Shown here one piece after another: positions 7,778 through 16,752 of a DNA stretch of 64,000 bases (position 1 is its first letter; each line of letters begins with the position of its first letter). The translations under genes were made by a program, and so were the position numbers. The DNA comes from Chloroflexi bacterium UBA4736 (GTDB taxonomy: Bacteria > Chloroflexota > Dormibacteria > Dormibacterales > Dormibacteraceae), in contig DHIW01000104.1 in assembly GCA_002404015.1 (NCBI GenBank), positions 59,935-123,934 of the forward strand, in the 5' to 3' direction. The notes beneath the pieces are model-generated. The model saw only the letters and a program-made list of their open reading frames with translations, did not search any database and was not told the DNA's origin.

Positions 7778-8863
7778 GTGCTCCTACTCTCCCTTGCCCT
7801 TCGCAACTACCGCAACTACTCACGCCTGGATTTGGAGCCGGGCCCGCGCCTGAACGTCTTCCTCGGTCTGAACGGCCAGGGCAAGACCAACCTTCTCGAA
7901 TCGGTGGCCCTCCTGGCCCTCTCAGCCTCGCCCCGGGCCCGCCGCGAGTCTGAGCTGGTCGGGCCACTGGCCCCCGAGGCGCGCGTCGAGGCGGTCGTCG
8001 AGAGCCGCGGCCGTCAGAGTGAGGTCAGGATCTCGATCGTCGTCGAGGGCGAGAGGGCCCGCCGGAGGATCGAGATCGACGGTGTGCCAAAGCGGGCGAT
8101 CGACCTGCCGGGCCTCTTCCGGGTGACTCTGTTCTGGCCCGACGACCTCGGCCTGGTGAAGTCCGGCCCCGACCACCGGCGCCGTTTGCTCAACCAGATG
8201 CTGGTCCAGGTGGTACCAGGCTACACAGCCAACCTGAGCCGCTACGCCAGGGTCGTCGAGCAGCGCAACAGTCTGCTCAAGCAGGTCGCCGCCCGCGAGC
8301 AGCCGCCGGCCGCACTGGACGTGTGGGACGTCGAGCTGGCCCGCCTGGGATCGAGCCTCGCCGAGGCGCGCGCGGGTGCCGTGGACGAGCTGCGCGACCT
8401 GGCCGCGGCCCAGCATGCCGCGATCTCTGGAGGCGAGCGGCTGGAGCTCGATTACCAGGGTCCGCCGGCTGATCTCCTGGAGGCTGTGCATAACTCGCGG
8501 CCGGAAGACCTCAGGCGGGGGTCGACCAGCGTGGGTCCCCATCGGGACGACGTGGCTATCCGCCTCGACGGCCGCGAAGCGCGCGGATTCGCGTCCCAGG
8601 GCCAGCAGCGAACCGCCGTCGTGAGCATCAAGCTGGCTGAGGCGGCGGTCATCCAGGCCCGCACCGGGGAGCCTCCCGTATTGCTATTCGACGACGTGCT
8701 CTCGGAATTGGACGCTGAGCGCCGCCAGGCCCTGCTGGCCGGCCTCAGCAGTCCTGGCCAGGTGATCATCACCTCGGTCGAGGCCGATCCCTTCCCGGCC
8801 GGCGTCATCGAACAATCGGTTGTCAGGTGCATCGAGAAGGGCCAGGTGGTCGGCTGTGGATAA
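7778..8863 (+). CDS. recF: DNA replication/repair ATPase RecF
   Basis: A 361-residue SMC-like ATPase. Walker A GLNGQGKTNLLESV is near residue 30, the ABC signature FASQGQQRTAV near 270 and Walker B PVLLFDDVLSELD near 300. RecF, with RecO and RecR, directs RecA loading at single-strand gaps. It starts at GTG nine bases after the dnaN stop, giving MLLLSLALRNYRNYS. Its final codons and TAA lie inside a perfect DnaA box, and the next gene overlaps it by 8 bp. Confidence 0.97.
   Translation: MLLLSLALRNYRNYSRLDLEPGPRLNVFLGLNGQGKTNLLESVALLALSASPRARRESELVGPLAPEARVEAVVESRGRQSEVRISIVVEGERARRRIEIDGVPKRAIDLPGLFRVTLFWPDDLGLVKSGPDHRRRLLNQMLVQVVPGYTANLSRYARVVEQRNSLLKQVAAREQPPAALDVWDVELARLGSSLAEARAGAVDELRDLAAAQHAAISGGERLELDYQGPPADLLEAVHNSRPEDLRRGSTSVGPHRDDVAIRLDGREARGFASQGQQRTAVVSIKLAEAAVIQARTGEPPVLLFDDVLSELDAERRQALLAGLSSPGQVIITSVEADPFPAGVIEQSVVRCIEKGQVVGCG
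8855..8863 (-). promoter_or_regulatory. Perfect DnaA box at the recF/dciA junction
   Basis: TGTGGATAA is the exact complement of TTATCCACA. It spans the recF stop codon and the GTG start of the next gene. It might bind DnaA, but a site inside overlapping coding sequence may also be coincidental. Confidence 0.45.
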
Positions 8864-9140
8864 GTTGGGGAACCTGCTTCCCCGGGTGCTGGCGAAGCAG
8901 CCCGGCGCGGCCAAAATCGTCGAGATGCGCCTCCGGCTGGCCTTTGTGGACCTGATCGGCCCCAGCCTGGCCGGCAACTGCGAGCTGATCGAGGTGCGGG
9001 GCAGCGCTGTGTCCATCACGACCAGCAATCCGGCCCTGGCGCACCAACTGCGACTGGACTCGGAGCTGCTCATGGCCCGGCTTAACGAGAGGCAGCTGGG
9101 GCGGCGAATCCGGTCGATCCGGGTCCGGACGGGGCGATGA
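8856..9140 (+). CDS. dciA: DUF721 / DciA-like helicase-loading protein
   Basis: Ninety-four residues with the DUF721 pattern: an N-terminal helix (LGNLLPRVLAK), a KH-like core with LAFVDLIGPSLAGNCELIEV, the SNPALAHQLRLDSELLMARLNE segment, and a short basic tail. DciA proteins are the ancestral loaders of replicative helicase in bacteria lacking DnaC or DnaI, and they very often follow recF, as here. I chose the GTG giving MDKLGNLLPRVL. The overlap with recF suggests coupled translation. Confidence 0.85.
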   Translation: MDKLGNLLPRVLAKQPGAAKIVEMRLRLAFVDLIGPSLAGNCELIEVRGSAVSITTSNPALAHQLRLDSELLMARLNERQLGRRIRSIRVRTGR

Positions 9141-11980
9141 TCAGCCTGAGCGACGAGCAGGCGGCGGCTGCCGCCGCCCTCGAGGGCGCGGTCCGGGTCG
9201 TGGCCGGAGCCGGCACCGGCAAGACCGCTGTCATCACGGAGCGCTACCGCCACCTGCTGGAGGCCGGCGTCGAGCCCGCCTCCATCCTGGTGATGACCTT
9301 CAGCGAGCGGGCGGCCCAGGAGATGCGGGCGCGGATCGTCACCGCCACCGGGCTCGACGACCCGCCCCAGGTGGGCACTTTTCACTCGCTGGCGATGCGC
9401 TGGCTGCGGGAGGCGGGCGAGCGATCGGCCGCTCCAGCGGGGTTCAGCATCCTCGCCGGACCCGAGCGCTGGATCCTCATGCGCGAGCTGATGTGGGAGC
9501 TGGCGGACCCGGCGCTGGTCGGTGCCGAGCGGCCGGACGATCTGGTGGCGCCGCTTCTGAAGCTCCAGGAGAGGCTGAAGCAAGAGCTGATACCACTAGC
9601 CCGGCTGCTGGCCTGGTGCCATTCCTCCGCAGACCCGGAGAAACGTGACTACCTGGCGGCCGCGGCAGGGCTCTTCAAGGAGCACGGGAGGCGGCTGCGG
9701 CGCTTGCGGCTGCTCGACTTCGACGACCTACTTCTGCAGGCGGTCCGCCTGCTCGAGGACCAGCCCGGCATCCGCGCTGCGTATGGCTGGCGACACCCCT
9801 GGATCATGGTCGATGAGTACCAGGACACCAACCTGGCCCAGGAGCGCATCGTCGAGCTGCTGGCGGGCGCCGGCCCCGGCAATGTCTGCGTGGTCGGCGA
9901 TGACGACCAGAGCATCTACCGGTTTCGCGGGGCCTCGAGGGCGAGCATGGAGCGCTTCCTGAGCTGTTTCCCGGGCGCCCAGACCTGGACTCTCGGTCGC
10001 AACTTGCGCAGCCGCGCCAACATCGTCGCCGCGGCGGCCGCCCTCATCGACCACAACCCAGGCCGCCTGGCCAAGCCGCTGAGCGCACTCGCGGCGGGAG
10101 GTCCCGCGATCCGAGTGCTGAGTTGTGACGACAGCCGCTCAGAGGCCCGGGCGATCGCGCAGGAGGCGGCGCGGCTGGGCGCCGAAGGCGTTGCCTTGGC
10201 CTCGATCGCGGTCCTGACCAGGACCCACGCCATCGCGCGGCCGGTGGGCGAGGCGCTTGACGAGATCGGGCTCCCCTGGCAGCAGCGGGGCGGCCAGGGC
10301 CTCTATCAGCGGCCGGAAATCCGGGACCTGATCGCAACACTCCGGCTGCTCAACGACCCCAACGACCTGCTCGCCCTGGCCCGGCTGGCCTCCCGGCCGC
10401 CGCTCTCGCTGGACCTGGGCAAGGTGCTGGCCCGGGTTTCCGAGGCGGCCGATGCCGGCCGCTCACCCCTGGTTGCGCTGAGCGGCTGGGGGCCCACCCG
10501 GCGCTGGGCCGGCCTGATGCTCGACCTGGTGGCGCTCAAGGCCGGACTGGGCGTGGATGACCTGCTCTTCGAGATGCTCGACCGCAGCCGCTACCTTGAC
10601 ACCGTGGGCGCTCCCGGCGGTCCGGAGCCGGAGCGCGCGGTGGCCAACGTGAGCCGCTTCGTCGAGCTGGTCGCTGAGTACTGCGAGCGGCGCGTCGACC
10701 ACTCGCTGCGGCTCTTCGTGGAGCACCTGGAGCTGGTGGTCCTCTCGGGCGTGGAGGAAGACGTGGCCGTGCCCGACTCGCAGTCGAACGCGGTGCAGGT
10801 TATGAGCATCCACCAGGCCAAAGGCCTGGAGTTCGAAGCAGTGTTCATCCCCAGCCTGGTCGAGGGTCGCCTGCCGCAGCCGCGCCGCGGCGACCGGATG
10901 GAGCTGCCGCCCCAGCTGCTGGAGCCGGCTGTGAGGGGCCGCGAGGATCACCTGGCCGAGGAGAGGCGGCTCTGCTACGTGGCGATGACGCGGGCTCGAA
11001 GCCAGCTCTGGCTGAGCTGGGCCGAGCGTTATGAGGGCGACCGGCCCTGGCGCCCTTCCCGTTTCCTGGACGAGATCCGGCAGCCCGCTCGCGGCTCACC
11101 GGTCCAGCTCGAAGAGGTCCGCGTGGAGGCTGTTGGGAGCGGTCCGCGGCTGACATCCCCGGCGGCCGGCGGCCGCCGGCCGGCTCGGCACCGACCCGCC
11201 GGTGCAGAAGATGACGCATTGACGCTGTCGTACAGCGCGATCAGCACCTACCGCGAGTGTCCGCGTCAATATCGCTACCGGTACCTCCTCACCCTGCCGG
11301 TCCGGCCGGCTGTCGAGGCCCAGTTCGGCAGCCTCCTGCACCTGGTCCTGATGCGTGCGGGGCGGATCTCCCGCGAGGGTCGCGAAGTGACCGCCGACGA
11401 GCTGGAGGCGCTGCAGCGCGAGGCCTGGGCCGAGACCGATCTGACAGACCCCCGCCGGAGGCCGGCCCTGGTCTCGCTCGGGCGCCGACTCCTGGAAGCC
11501 TTCCGCGAGTCGGGCGGCCTGGCGGAGCCGCCCCACCTGATCGAGCAATCCTTCACAACCACGATTGACTCCTGGACGCTGCGCGGCATCATCGACCGAG
11601 TAGACACACCCCCCACCCAAGAGGGGCGGGGGGTGGGCTCTCCAGGTGGCCCCGCCGCGGCGGCGCCGGCCTGGCGCATCGTCGACTACAAGACCGGCGC
11701 GCCTGTGCCCGCCAGCCGCTTGCGGCGCGACCTCCAGCTCGCGCTGTACGCGCTGGGCGCTCGGGAAGCGCTGGGCCTCGATCCGGTGGAGTTGGAGATC
11801 GTCTACCTGCGGGATGCCAGGCGCGTCAAGGTGCCAGCCGACAGCGCCCTCCTGGAGGAGGCGCGCCGGATCGGGGGCGAGGTGGCCGCCGCCATCCGCG
11901 AGGGCGACTTCGAGCCGCGGCCCGAGCGCCGCCGTTGCCAGCTCTGCGCCTACCGGCTGGCGTGCGACTCGGCTCTCTGA
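9137..11980 (+). CDS. UvrD/Rep-type helicase fused to a C-terminal RecB-like nuclease
   Basis: A 947-residue superfamily-1 helicase with an added nuclease. Helicase motifs: Walker A AGAGTGKTAVITERY near residue 25, Walker B MVDEYQDTN near 230, GDDDQSIYRFRG near 255, SIHQAKGLEFEAVFIP near 558 and YVAMTRA near 616. From about residue 690 a PD-(D/E)XK nuclease follows, with YSAISTYRECPRQYRYRY, RGIIDRVD, WRIVDYKTG and a final CQLCAYRLAC. The lone upstream Cys plus the three late Cys match the iron-sulfur staple of AddB/AdnA nucleases. It probably processes double-strand breaks. A Gly/Pro-rich insert separates RVD from VDYKTG. Confidence 0.9.
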   Translation: MISLSDEQAAAAAALEGAVRVVAGAGTGKTAVITERYRHLLEAGVEPASILVMTFSERAAQEMRARIVTATGLDDPPQVGTFHSLAMRWLREAGERSAAPAGFSILAGPERWILMRELMWELADPALVGAERPDDLVAPLLKLQERLKQELIPLARLLAWCHSSADPEKRDYLAAAAGLFKEHGRRLRRLRLLDFDDLLLQAVRLLEDQPGIRAAYGWRHPWIMVDEYQDTNLAQERIVELLAGAGPGNVCVVGDDDQSIYRFRGASRASMERFLSCFPGAQTWTLGRNLRSRANIVAAAAALIDHNPGRLAKPLSALAAGGPAIRVLSCDDSRSEARAIAQEAARLGAEGVALASIAVLTRTHAIARPVGEALDEIGLPWQQRGGQGLYQRPEIRDLIATLRLLNDPNDLLALARLASRPPLSLDLGKVLARVSEAADAGRSPLVALSGWGPTRRWAGLMLDLVALKAGLGVDDLLFEMLDRSRYLDTVGAPGGPEPERAVANVSRFVELVAEYCERRVDHSLRLFVEHLELVVLSGVEEDVAVPDSQSNAVQVMSIHQAKGLEFEAVFIPSLVEGRLPQPRRGDRMELPPQLLEPAVRGREDHLAEERRLCYVAMTRARSQLWLSWAERYEGDRPWRPSRFLDEIRQPARGSPVQLEEVRVEAVGSGPRLTSPAAGGRRPARHRPAGAEDDALTLSYSAISTYRECPRQYRYRYLLTLPVRPAVEAQFGSLLHLVLMRAGRISREGREVTADELEALQREAWAETDLTDPRRRPALVSLGRRLLEAFRESGGLAEPPHLIEQSFTTTIDSWTLRGIIDRVDTPPTQEGRGVGSPGGPAAAAPAWRIVDYKTGAPVPASRLRRDLQLALYALGAREALGLDPVELEIVYLRDARRVKVPADSALLEEARRIGGEVAAAIREGDFEPRPERRRCQLCAYRLACDSAL

Positions 11981-13107
11981 CGCGCGGCGCCGGCGGCCAG
12001 GGTCAGGGCCTCCCGCGCGATGTCGAGTGACGCGTATGGGCGCCCGATCTTGGCCGCCCGTTCGGCCATTGCCTGCAACTCGCGGGGGTCCCCGACTAGC
12101 AGGTGCTCCACCGCCTCCCGCAACTGCTCCGGCTTGGGAGCGTAAAAGCCGATCCCGGCGTCCGTGACGAACTTGACGTTGGGCGTCTCCTGGCCTGGCA
12201 GGTAGCCGGTCAAGATGATCGGCACCTCCGTGGCCAGGGCCTCGGCGATGGCGCCTGGGCCGGCCTTCGTCACCACCACGTCGGAGGCCCGCATGAGCTC
12301 CGGCATGTTGTTGACGAACCCCAGCACCAGGCTGGGGGTGCCGAAATTGACGCGCGCGAGGCGCCGCCGCAGCTTCTCGTTGCGCCCGCAGACCGTGATG
12401 ACTTGCCAGGGGTGCGCTTGCCAGGCCAACGAGCGAACCTGCTGTAGCATGCGGCCCGAGCCCTCGCCACCGCCAGCGACGAGCACGGTCATCCGGTCCT
12501 CCTCGAGGCGGAACCGGCGTCGGAGGGCCTGCTTCTCGCCTGGCGCCGGCGGCCGGAACCGAAGGTCGACCGGTAAGCCCAGCAGCTTGACCTTGGAGGG
12601 CGGCACCCGGCGCTTGAGCACCACCTCGAGGGCCCCTTCGGATGGCACCACCACCAGGTCGGCGCGCGGGAAGGCCCAGCCTCGGTGGAAGTCGACCAGG
12701 TCGGTCACAACCGTCATCAGGGGCCGCCGCCGCCGCGACGACGCGATCGCCTGGTAGGCCACGTGGTTCAGAAGCGGGTGCACCGAGAGCACCAGGTCGG
12801 GGTCCTGCCGGCGCAGCTGTTCGACCAGGATCTTCCGCACCTGGCCGCCGAAGACGGCCCGGATGGCCGCGAACGCGGGCCGCGTGTTGGAGGAGTGGTA
12901 GACGGCGCCCCAGGCGGCGCGAGAGCGCTGGATGATGCTCGGGTAGAGCGAGGCCAGCTGGCGCACCAGCGCCGGCCCCTGGCCGATCAGGGGGTCGAGC
13001 ATGGCCACCCGGACCGACGGGGAGAGCTGCTTCAGCGCCTGGTCCAGCGCCCTGGCGGCCGCTCGGTGACCCCCGCCGGTGTCCGAGTAAAGGATCAGGA
13101 TCGAGAC
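11950..13107 (-). CDS. GT28-like glycosyltransferase (MGDG synthase / processive diacylglycerol type)
   Basis: About 385 residues. The N-terminus carries SILILYSDTGGGHRAAARAL, the signature of MGDG synthase/YpfP-type enzymes that add sugars to diacylglycerol. The donor-binding half contains VLVAGGGEGSGRM, VLGFVNNMPELMRASDVVVTKAGPG and ILTGYLPGQE. A role in glycolipid synthesis is likely, though the sugar is unknown. The start is a problem: no ATG, GTG or TTG occurs in frame for over 100 codons before the GGGH motif. Candidates are GTC (used here), ATC six bases later, or CTA overlapping the cytochrome stop. The 3' end overlaps the helicase-nuclease gene by 31 bp. Confidence 0.8.
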   Translation of the reverse strand, partial: VSILILYSDTGGGHRAAARALDQALKQLSPSVRVAMLDPLIGQGPALVRQLASLYPSIIQRSRAAWGAVYHSSNTRPAFAAIRAVFGGQVRKILVEQLRRQDPDLVLSVHPLLNHVAYQAIASSRRRRPLMTVVTDLVDFHRGWAFPRADLVVVPSEGALEVVLKRRVPPSKVKLLGLPVDLRFRPPAPGEKQALRRRFRLEEDRMTVLVAGGGEGSGRMLQQVRSLAWQAHPWQVITVCGRNEKLRRRLARVNFGTPSLVLGFVNNMPELMRASDVVVTKAGPGAIAEALATEVPIILTGYLPGQETPNVKFVTDAGIGFYAPKPEQLREAVEHLLVGDPRELQAMAERAAKIGRPYASLDIAREALTLAAGAARQRAESHASR

Positions 13108-13130
13108 CGGCGGGCCGTCAGGCTGGTTGC

Positions 13131-13727
13131 TTAGCGGAGGCGTTCCCTCTCCCGCCTGGCGACTGCCCTGCGATCGATCCAGCGCATGTTGTATCGGGCC
13201 AGCAGGTAGGTCAGCAGGCAGAGCACTCCAATGCCGAAGCTGACCCAGAAGACGTTGCTGCGGGCCAGCTCGACAGGGCCCAGGGTGTGCGGCGCGGTCT
13301 GCTGCTGAAGGATGTAGGCGGCCAGGTCGCTCAGGTCCTTGTCGCTGAGCTGCGGGAAGGACGGCATGTTGGCGCCGAAGCCGTCGGGGGTGCCGGGCCG
13401 GCCCGTGTGGATCGTGGTCTTGATGTAGTTGGGGTCCTTGGGATCCGTGACGCCGGAGAGCTTCTGGATCGGCGCCAGCTTCGGCCCGACCCCGCCGCCC
13501 AGGCTGCTGCCGTGACACGAAGCGCAGCTGTTGGCTCCGAAGAGCTGCTGGCCTTTCACAGGGTCGCCGGGGAGGTTGGCGCCGGGCGAACCGCTGGGGG
13601 ACGCGCCCGGCGAGCCGCTCGGTGAGGGTGAGGCGGCGTAGACCGCGATCACCGTCCAGCTCAGGAGCAGCACCGGGACGAGGGCCAGGAGCGCCGCGGG
13701 CAGGTGCCAGCGAAGACGGCTGAACAT
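13131..13727 (-). CDS. Membrane-anchored mono-heme c-type cytochrome
   Basis: I chose the ATG giving MFSRLRWHLPAALLALV, which starts an uncleaved or cleavable signal helix. A Ser/Pro/Gly linker (SGSPGASPSGSPG) follows, then a cytochrome c fold with heme site CASCH and a distal methionine in ANMPSFPQLSDKDLSDLAAYI. A second membrane helix near the C-terminus (VFWVSFGIGVLCLLTYLLA) is followed by a basic cytoplasmic tail. The heme domain should face outside. It resembles small electron-transfer cytochromes feeding terminal oxidases or oxidoreductases, but no partner is adjacent. A longer start 81 bp upstream is less likely. Confidence 0.88.
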   Translation of the reverse strand: MFSRLRWHLPAALLALVPVLLLSWTVIAVYAASPSPSGSPGASPSGSPGANLPGDPVKGQQLFGANSCASCHGSSLGGGVGPKLAPIQKLSGVTDPKDPNYIKTTIHTGRPGTPDGFGANMPSFPQLSDKDLSDLAAYILQQQTAPHTLGPVELARSNVFWVSFGIGVLCLLTYLLARYNMRWIDRRAVARRERERLR

Positions 13728-13885
13728 GCTTCGCCCCAAATGATACAGACGGCCCGTAGAGGCGATTGGCGGGAATAGGGCGGCGTCGATTAGGTTTGTC
13801 ACTGACATGTGTTCGGTCGCCGCGGTCTCCTGTTCGGGGCTGACGTGTTGTTCGCGACGCTGGCTCGACGGGAGACCGTCCTATC

Positions 13886-15175
13886 GTGGCTGAGCGGCTC
13901 GAGTCCGCCTTTCCAAGGACGGCTGCGCCCGGATTGCGCGTGGCCGTCATGTCTCTCCACACCTCCCCGACCGCCTCTTTGGGGCGCAGCGCCAACGGCG
14001 GTCTGAACGTATACGTCCGCGAGGTCTGCCGCTCCCTCAGCGAACTGGGTGTCGCGACCGACGTCTTCACGCGCGCGATCGACCCGGCGGGCCCCCAGGT
14101 CGAGCACATCGCCCCCCTGAGCCGGGTCATCTACCTCCCGGGCGGCCCCGTCGGCCTCGACAAGTACGCCCTGGTCGACGAGGTCGAAGGGTTCGCGGAC
14201 CGGGGGGCCGCTTTCATCGCCGCCAGGGGCCTCCGCTACGACATCCTCTACTCCCACTACTGGCTCTCCGGCGCGGCCGCCTGCACGTTGCGAGGCTGGC
14301 TGCGCGTCCCCTGGGTCCACACGGCCCACACCCTGGGTGCGGTCAAGAACCGCCAGCTGGCCCCCGGCGACCAGCCCGAACCCGAACTCCGGCTTCGCCT
14401 GGAGGGCGAGATCTCGCGGTCAGCCGACCTCTTGGTGGTCAGCACGGAGTCGGAGGGTGACGACCTGCGCGCGGCCTATGGAGTCCCCCGGCACCGGATC
14501 GCGGTCGTCGCGCCGGGGGTCGACCGCGCCACCTTCCGGCCTCGGCCCCGGGAGTGGGCTCGGGATCAGGTCGGCCACCCCGGCGAACGCCTCCTGCTGT
14601 TCGTGGGCCGGCTCGAGCGCCTGAAGGGCGTCGACGTGGCGCTGCGGGCCTTCGCGCCCAACGCTCAGCGCCACCCCGACGTCAGGCTGCTGATCCTGGG
14701 AGAGGACAGCGGCGCCGCCGGCGGCGGCGAGCAGCTGCGGCTGCGGCAGCTTGCCCGCGACCTGGGCATCGCGGGGATGGTCGACTTCGTGGGCTCCGTC
14801 GAGCACGAGCGGCTGCCGCTCTACTACTCGGCCGCCGAAGCCTGCCTGATGCCCAGCTACAGCGAATCTTTCGGGCTGGTCGGCCTCGAGGCCCAGGCTT
14901 GCGGCGCCGCGGTGATCGCCGCCGACGTGGCCGGGCTGGCCTCGGTGGTCAGGGATGGAGTCACCGGCTACCTGGTGCCGGGCCACGACCCGGCCGACTA
15001 CGCGGACCGCATCCAGCGGCTGCTCGACGATCCCGAGCTGGCCCGCCAGATGGGCCGTCGGGCCACAATCCTGGCCCAGCACTTCACGTGGGACCGCGCC
15101 GCCGGCCGCCTACAGGCCCTGTTCCAGGACCTGGTCCCTCAGCTGTTGGTCCAGGCCAGCGCTCGGCAGGAGTAG
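13886..15175 (+). CDS. GT4 glycosyltransferase, MshA/sucrose-phosphate-synthase-like
   Basis: A 429-residue GT-B enzyme. The acceptor half has VAVMSLHTSPTASLGRSANGG followed by LNVYVREV, very close to MshA of mycothiol synthesis (glycosyl transfer to inositol phosphate). The donor half has LLFVGRLERLKGVDVALRAF and the catalytic E-x7-E region in PSYSESFGLVGLEAQACG. The start is GTG. Many non-mycothiol bacteria have this type, so the sugar and acceptor cannot be fixed. It is convergent with, and overlaps by 37 bp, the PD40 protein gene. Confidence 0.85.
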   Translation: MAERLESAFPRTAAPGLRVAVMSLHTSPTASLGRSANGGLNVYVREVCRSLSELGVATDVFTRAIDPAGPQVEHIAPLSRVIYLPGGPVGLDKYALVDEVEGFADRGAAFIAARGLRYDILYSHYWLSGAAACTLRGWLRVPWVHTAHTLGAVKNRQLAPGDQPEPELRLRLEGEISRSADLLVVSTESEGDDLRAAYGVPRHRIAVVAPGVDRATFRPRPREWARDQVGHPGERLLLFVGRLERLKGVDVALRAFAPNAQRHPDVRLLILGEDSGAAGGGEQLRLRQLARDLGIAGMVDFVGSVEHERLPLYYSAAEACLMPSYSESFGLVGLEAQACGAAVIAADVAGLASVVRDGVTGYLVPGHDPADYADRIQRLLDDPELARQMGRRATILAQHFTWDRAAGRLQALFQDLVPQLLVQASARQE

Positions 15176-16752
15176 GGGAAGCCGGCCGGGTCATAGGCCG
15201 TCAGCTGCTTCAGGCCGGTGCCGTCCGCGTTCATCAGCCACAGCTCGGTGTGCGACTGCACTGTCGAAAGGAACGCGATCTGGTGGCCGTCCGGTGAGGG
15301 CTGTGGGTTTTCCGCCGAGAGGGGGCCGGCCGGCAGCGCCGTCGACGCGTCGAGGACCCGGGTCGGGACGTCTGTGACGCTGACGCGGAACGCCTTCGAG
15401 AGAGGCCCAGCCGGCAGGTTGAGGAGCGCGGCGAAGATCAGGTGCCGGGAGTCGGCCTGCCAGGCGGGATTGCCCACCTCCCCTATGGCGACCGTGGTGG
15501 TGCCGGCCGCCCCCGTCAGCGATCGCACCCGGATCTCGGCGCGGTCAACCGGCGCGGCGCCCAGCCGGTAGGCCAGGCGCGAGCCGTCGGATGCCCAGGC
15601 GATGCCGCTGATCGGGCCGTTCTCGGCCTGGATCCGGTAGCGCGAGCGCAGGTCGAGGTCGTAGGCCCACACCTCTGAGCCGCCCGCGGAGGCGTCAGAG
15701 ACGAACGCGATGCGCAGGCCCCGAGGAGCGACCGCGGCCTCGCTCACCCCGCTCGCCAGATCCAGGCTGCTGCCGTCGGGCAGGTGCTGGCGGAGGCGGC
15801 CGGCATCCAGGTAGGCATACCCCCGGGCGGCGCCCAGGAAAGCCGCCCACGTGGCCTGGATCGGCAGCCGCTGCGGGGACCCGCCGATCGGCTGGTCGGA
15901 CCAGACCCCCCCCGCGCTGCGGACCAGCAGCCGGCTGCCGTCCGGCGACCAGCTGAAGGCGTCCACGCTGCCGGCAGCGACCTGGCGCGGGAACTGGTTC
16001 TCGTCCACCATCCAGACGCCGTCTCCGGCCGTCCCCCCGGCCGCGTCGGTCGCGAAGCCGACCCAGTGGTGGAGCGGCCGCGGGACGCCCGTGCTGAAGC
16101 TGAGCGCGAAGCCGCTGCGGAGCGCGTTGCCGTCGACGTCGCGAGCCGACTGGGTCACGGTGACCGAGTAGTCCAGGTTGGGCGTGAGCAGCGACTGCGG
16201 CGCCAGGATCACCCGCCGCGCGTCCGCCGGGTCGGTCCGCACCGCGAGCTGGACGGCCGGGCTGAGCGTCACGGCGCCGGCCAGGCTGTGCGCGTCCATC
16301 TCGCGGCTGAAGCTGAGCGTGATGTAGGCCGCGGGGTCGACGTCTCGCTCGCCCGGCGTCGGGTCCGAAGCAGCCAGCCCGGGCGGCGGCTCGGTTCGGA
16401 ACGGCCAGCCGTGGCGAAGGCTGTTGACATTGCCGGCCAGGTCCCGGTAGCCGGGATCGAGGACGACGTGGTACTGGGTGGCGGAGCGCAGGGGCGCGTG
16501 GCTGAACACCATCAACGTCGGGCTGGGCCAGCCCACCACCCCCGCGGCGGAGGGCTCCAGGCGGAAGCGAGAGGCGACGCTGGCCTTGTCCACGGCGCGG
16601 TCGAAAGTGATCTTGACCGGCTGGTTGCTGGGCACGTCGTTGGCGCCTCGGTCAGGCGAGATCTGCACGATCTGAGGGGAGCCGGAACAGGCCAGGGAGG
16701 GAAGCCCGGTGAGGAGCAGCAGGCCGGCTAGAACGAGCTTCCTACTGGAGAT
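15139..16752 (-). CDS. Putative exported lipoprotein with Ig-like and PD40 beta-propeller repeats
   Basis: The mature part opens with two Big_5/Ig-like modules (SPDRGANDVPSNQPVKITF; DPTPGERDVDPAAYITLSF), then a TolB-like propeller with recurring FSWSPDGSRL, IAWASDGSRLAYRL, AWQADSRHLIF and PSPDGHQIAFLS strands. A GTG at 16668 would give a protein with no export signal. The frame continues upstream into SSRKLVLAGLLLL...SLACSGS, a convincing lipoprotein-like signal peptide, before a TGA. No ATG, GTG or TTG lies between that TGA and the signal, so I place the start at the ATC before SSRK. That ATC overlaps the DUF4388 gene end. Confidence 0.7.
   Translation of the reverse strand: MSSRKLVLAGLLLLTGLPSLACSGSPQIVQISPDRGANDVPSNQPVKITFDRAVDKASVASRFRLEPSAAGVVGWPSPTLMVFSHAPLRSATQYHVVLDPGYRDLAGNVNSLRHGWPFRTEPPPGLAASDPTPGERDVDPAAYITLSFSREMDAHSLAGAVTLSPAVQLAVRTDPADARRVILAPQSLLTPNLDYSVTVTQSARDVDGNALRSGFALSFSTGVPRPLHHWVGFATDAAGGTAGDGVWMVDENQFPRQVAAGSVDAFSWSPDGSRLLVRSAGGVWSDQPIGGSPQRLPIQATWAAFLGAARGYAYLDAGRLRQHLPDGSSLDLASGVSEAAVAPRGLRIAFVSDASAGGSEVWAYDLDLRSRYRIQAENGPISGIAWASDGSRLAYRLGAAPVDRAEIRVRSLTGAAGTTTVAIGEVGNPAWQADSRHLIFAALLNLPAGPLSKAFRVSVTDVPTRVLDASTALPAGPLSAENPQPSPDGHQIAFLSTVQSHTELWLMNADGTGLKQLTAYDPAGFPYSCRALAWTNS

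Noticed and set aside
11600..11645. C-run/G-run inverted repeat inside the helicase-nuclease gene
   Set aside because: It keeps frame and encodes a Pro/Gly linker between two nuclease strands; probably a simple-sequence expansion rather than a regulatory hairpin.
13540..13640. Short direct repeats in the cytochrome gene as a possible CRISPR or VNTR
   Set aside because: They encode a Ser/Pro/Gly linker (SGSPGASPSGSPG) and lack unique spacers.
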